From CAZJPD01 sp964547795 (lineage in GTDB: Bacteria; Pseudomonadota; Alphaproteobacteria; Rickettsiales; Midichloriaceae): DNA of 9,549 nt. The DNA is taken from contig CAZJPD010000032.1 of NCBI GenBank assembly GCA_964547795.1, positions 1 through 9,549 of the forward strand. Direction: 5' to 3'. The notes beneath the pieces were generated by a model that saw only the letters and a list, made by a program, of their open reading frames with translations, made no database searches and was not told the DNA's origin. Shown here one piece after another: positions 7,004 through 9,549 of this stretch; position 1 is the stretch's first letter; every line of letters starts with the position of its first letter. Both the position numbers and the translations under genes were made by a program.

Positions 7004-7190
7004 TATGTGTAAAGCTTACATTTTTATTAACAACATGCCAGTTTGCATATTTATAATCAACATACAATATTTATTGAGAAAGGTAATAGGGGGGTCAAAT
7101 AGTTTGTAATGCTAATTCAACACTACAAACACTCAACGTATTTAGAGATAGTATGCGAATAATATCCCTCATTGTAGTAAAAAGTTGTTA
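7004..7190. other. divergent topA-xerD intergenic region
   Basis: The 187 bases between the two divergent starts must carry both promoters, but I cannot pick -35/-10 pairs with confidence. TTGACC occurs on the minus strand near 7094-7099 without a well-spaced -10. An inverted repeat lies at 7102-7130 (separate entry). Confidence 0.5.
7102..7130. repeat. inverted repeat between topA and xerD
   Basis: GTTTGTA (7102-7108) and TACAAAC (7124-7130) are perfect 7-base inverted arms around 15 bases. Lying between divergent genes, it could be an operator. The arms are short and AT-rich, so chance is not excluded. Confidence 0.3.
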
Positions 7191-8141
7191 ATGGATAAAA
7201 GAAACTATTTAGAGTACTTTCTTGAGATGCTAATTGCAGAGAGAGGGGCAACCAAAAACACTATATTATCTTACAAAAAAGATATTGAAGATTTGTATTA
7301 TTATTTCACAAAATTTGATATCGAATTAAATAAAGTTACCCATGATATGCTAGTGAATTTTATAGCTGAATTAAGTAAAAAAAAACTAAATGCCAAAACC
7401 ATAAGTAGAAAAATATCCACTTATCGACAGTTTTTTTCATTTTTAATTTCTGATGGGTTTATAAATAACAATCCTGCCTCAAATTTAATAATGCCAAAGA
7501 AACCACAGTCTTTACCAAAGGCATTATCCACAAATGTTTTGAATAAATTAATTGAAGCATCCATGTTAGACAATAGCAAAGAGGGAATTAGGTCTCATGC
7601 AATGCTTGAAATTTTATACTCTACAGGAATGAGAATATCAGAACTGGTGACATTAGAGATGAGATCGTTGGAAAGTTTTTCTTATGAAACTGATGTAAAT
7701 TTTTTAATAATTAAAGGAAAGGGTAATAAAGAGAGGGCTGTCATATTAAATCAAGCTGCTAGTATTGCATTGAAAAAACACTTGAAAAACAGGGAAGAAT
7801 TTTTAAAATCCGGTGATAAATCAAATTGGCTTTTTCCATCGTATACTAAGGATGGAAAAATTTTTCATATTACACGTCAAAGATTTGGTCAAATTTTAAA
7901 AGAATTAGCTAAATCTGCAGGGATAGATAGCAATATCGTGTCTCCACATAAAATCAGGCACTCTTTTGCAACACACATGTTGGAAAATGGAGCTAATCTA
8001 AGGATAGTACAGGAACTGTTAGGGCATTCGGATATATCATCTACGCAGATATACACTAAAATTTCAGATGCAAAAACAAAAAAACTACTTCTTAGTAAGC
8101 ATCCTCTTGCTAATAAAGGGATTGATGAAAAGAAGAAATAA
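7191..8141 (+). CDS. xerD: site-specific tyrosine recombinase XerD
   Basis: XerD works with XerC at the dif site to resolve chromosome dimers near septation. The 316-aa protein has the N-terminal SAM-like core-binding domain (about 1-105, with NTILSYKKDIEDL and ISTYRQFFSFL) and the C-terminal catalytic domain. The six catalytic positions of the tyrosine recombinase family are visible: R148 (STGMRISEL), K177 (KGKGNKER), H253 and R256 (SPHKIRHSFATHML), H279 (LLGHSDISSTQ) and nucleophile Y288 (QIYT). GHSDISSTQIYT and AGIDS..SPH resemble E. coli XerD more than XerC, although XerC cannot be fully excluded without a tree. I use ATG 7191; a TTG at 7185 would add two residues. Neither start has a clear ribosome binding site. 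gatB follows on the same strand after 29 bases, so the two may be co-transcribed. No dif site was identified in the window. Confidence 0.93.
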   Translation: MDKRNYLEYFLEMLIAERGATKNTILSYKKDIEDLYYYFTKFDIELNKVTHDMLVNFIAELSKKKLNAKTISRKISTYRQFFSFLISDGFINNNPASNLIMPKKPQSLPKALSTNVLNKLIEASMLDNSKEGIRSHAMLEILYSTGMRISELVTLEMRSLESFSYETDVNFLIIKGKGNKERAVILNQAASIALKKHLKNREEFLKSGDKSNWLFPSYTKDGKIFHITRQRFGQILKELAKSAGIDSNIVSPHKIRHSFATHMLENGANLRIVQELLGHSDISSTQIYTKISDAKTKKLLLSKHPLANKGIDEKKK

Positions 8142-8170
8142 TGGTAGTTATTTGATAATCTTTTAACTTT

Positions 8171-9549
8171 GTGCTTATAGTTATTCAGGGTTTAAAAAAC
8201 GAATGGGAGCTTGTTATTGGCTTGGAAATACATGCTCAACTAAAGTCAGAAAGCAAGTTATTTTCAAGTTCTTCAACAGATTTTGGAAAGGAGCAGAATG
8301 AGCAAGTATCCTACGTAGATGGAGCTATGCCTGGCATGTTACCTGTTACAAATAAAAAGTGTATAGAGTTGGCAGTAAGGGCAGGACTTATCGTTAATGC
8401 TAAGATAAATAAGTTTTTTATGTTTGATAGAAAAAATTATTTTTATCCTGATCTACCACAGGGATATCAAATATCTCAATTTTTTTATCCCATAGTTACC
8501 GATGGAAGCATTGATATTATCAATGGTAAAGGAAAGAAAAAAACAATTTATATAAACCGCATTCACATTGAACAGGATGCTGGAAAGAGCATTCATGACC
8601 AAAGCCCAACTGAAACATTCATTGATTTAAACAGAGCAGGAGTACCACTAATTGAAATCGTAACAAACCCTGATTTTAACGATATTAGCGAAGTTGAGCA
8701 ATTCATGAGAAAGTTGAAGAGTATGCTAAAATATGCAGAAGTTTGCGATGGGGATTTAGAAAAAGGTTCTATGCGGTGTGATGCAAATGTTTCTGTAAGG
8801 AAAAAAGGAACTGAAAAATTAGGCACTAGGGTGGAAGTAAAAAACTTAAACTCCTTTAAAAACATCGTAAAAGCAATTACTTGTGAGGCAAATAGACAGG
8901 TAAACTTGCTTGAAGATGGACAAGAGCTAGTGCAAGAAACAAGGTTATATGATGCAGATATGGATAAAACAAAGTCTATGCGTAGAAAGGAAGAAGCACA
9001 GGATTATAGATATTTTCCAGACCCTGATTTATTGCCCTTGAGGATTTCTTCTGAATTTATAGAAGAGGTTAGAAGACAGTTGCCTGAGCTTCCTGATCAA
9101 AAAAAGGCAAGATACTTGAAAGACTTTGATATAACTCCATATGATGCGGATGTCATTACAGCAGAGAAAAATGTTGCAGAATTTTTTGAATATATAGCTA
9201 CAAAAATCAATCCTAAACTTACTACAAATTGGATATGTGTAGAACTTTTTGGTAGACTCAATAAAAAAGGAATTTCTTTTGACGATCTTCCTATTAGTAT
9301 TGAAAACTTTGTCTCTCTTTTACAGCTGATAGAATCCAATCATATATCAGGCAAAATCGGCAAAGAAGTTTTAGATAAGATGTTTAAAAATGATGAAGAT
9401 CCAAAATCTATCGTCAAAAAGCATAATTTGATACAGATATCAGATACTACTGAAATAGAAAAATACATAGAAGAAATTTTGGATGCTAATCCAGAAAAGG
9501 TAAAAGAATTTAAAGAAGGAAAAGATAAGCTATTTGGGTTTTTTGTGGG
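8171..9549 (+). CDS. gatB: Asp-tRNA(Asn)/Glu-tRNA(Gln) amidotransferase subunit B (right end cut)
   Basis: GatB is the kinase/tRNA-binding subunit of GatCAB, which phosphorylates and amidates Glu-tRNA(Gln) or Asp-tRNA(Asn) in bacteria lacking GlnRS or AsnRS. The frame opens after a TAA at 8156-8158. The best start is GTG 8171, which puts WELVIGLEIHAQL at residue 12, close to where I recall it in Rickettsia GatB; no ATG is available before that motif and no Shine-Dalgarno is visible. Conserved blocks are KLFSSSSTDFG, DGAMPGMLPV, FDRKNYFYPDLPQGYQISQ (85-103), the acceptor-stem region DLNRAGVPLIEIVTNPD, GSMRCDANVSVR (199-210), VEVKNLNSF and DYRYFPDPDLLPL. The C-terminal YqeY-like helical domain runs from about residue 300 to the window edge, where the frame is still open at LFGFFV. 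About 20 residues appear to be missing compared with the family. gatA and gatC are not in the window. Confidence 0.95.
   Translation, partial: MLIVIQGLKNEWELVIGLEIHAQLKSESKLFSSSSTDFGKEQNEQVSYVDGAMPGMLPVTNKKCIELAVRAGLIVNAKINKFFMFDRKNYFYPDLPQGYQISQFFYPIVTDGSIDIINGKGKKKTIYINRIHIEQDAGKSIHDQSPTETFIDLNRAGVPLIEIVTNPDFNDISEVEQFMRKLKSMLKYAEVCDGDLEKGSMRCDANVSVRKKGTEKLGTRVEVKNLNSFKNIVKAITCEANRQVNLLEDGQELVQETRLYDADMDKTKSMRRKEEAQDYRYFPDPDLLPLRISSEFIEEVRRQLPELPDQKKARYLKDFDITPYDADVITAEKNVAEFFEYIATKINPKLTTNWICVELFGRLNKKGISFDDLPISIENFVSLLQLIESNHISGKIGKEVLDKMFKNDEDPKSIVKKHNLIQISDTTEIEKYIEEILDANPEKVKEFKEGKDKLFGFFV

Noticed and set aside
6729..7109. 126-codon plus-strand frame overlapping the topA start
   Set aside because: It mostly mirrors the conserved Toprim coding region of topA, has no family features, and continues into AT-rich intergenic sequence.
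7143..7172. dif-like sequence (minus strand TTCGCATACTATCTCTAAAT) beside xerD
   Set aside because: It shares CGCATA and TAAAT with dif, but the two halves are about six bases too close together and the XerD arm does not match.
8593..9339. Minus-strand frames of 80-90 codons inside gatB
   Set aside because: They lie opposite conserved GatB sequence and show no domain features; they are shadows.

Overview
This is an AT-rich chromosomal window (roughly one third G+C by eye, not counted) that looks like an alphaproteobacterium, most likely of the order Rickettsiales. The reasons are the strong A/T codon bias, protein sequences in Lon, TopA and GatB that read like Rickettsiales orthologues, a GatB gene, and an isolated pair of Rhodobacter-type gene transfer agent (GTA) tail genes. 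I cannot place it to family or genus from sequence alone.

Layout: 1-292 is a gene-free leader with a possible promoter for lon. 293-2701 (+) is an intact ATP-dependent Lon protease. 2702-3100 is the only long gene-free stretch. It holds a compact cluster of hairpin-forming repeats (2738-2888), visibly richer in G+C than its surroundings, followed by the broken C-terminal end of an IS5-type transposase (2936-3052). 3101-4521 (-) carries two GTA/phage tail genes, g13-like (hub) and g12-like (distal tail), whose stop and start codons overlap by one base. 4682-7003 (-) is topA (DNA topoisomerase I), upstream of and collinear with the GTA pair. 7004-7190 is a divergent intergenic region. 7191-8141 (+) is xerD (tyrosine recombinase), followed after 29 nt by gatB (+), which starts at a GTG missing from a simple ATG search and runs off the right edge.

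Functionally the housekeeping genes cover protein quality control (Lon), DNA supercoiling (TopA), chromosome dimer resolution (XerD) and tRNA-dependent Gln/Asn synthesis (GatB of GatCAB). The accessory content is the GTA pair, the transposase remnant and the repeat cluster, which together look like a site of past rearrangement: in the canonical GTA cluster g13 is followed by g14 and g15, but here the sequence past g13 is transposon debris and repeats.

I see no complete new defence or mobile system. The observations most worth a second look are the repeat cluster, whose copies keep the same nested-hairpin geometry with different stem sequences, and the apparently intact orphan GTA g12-g13 pair.
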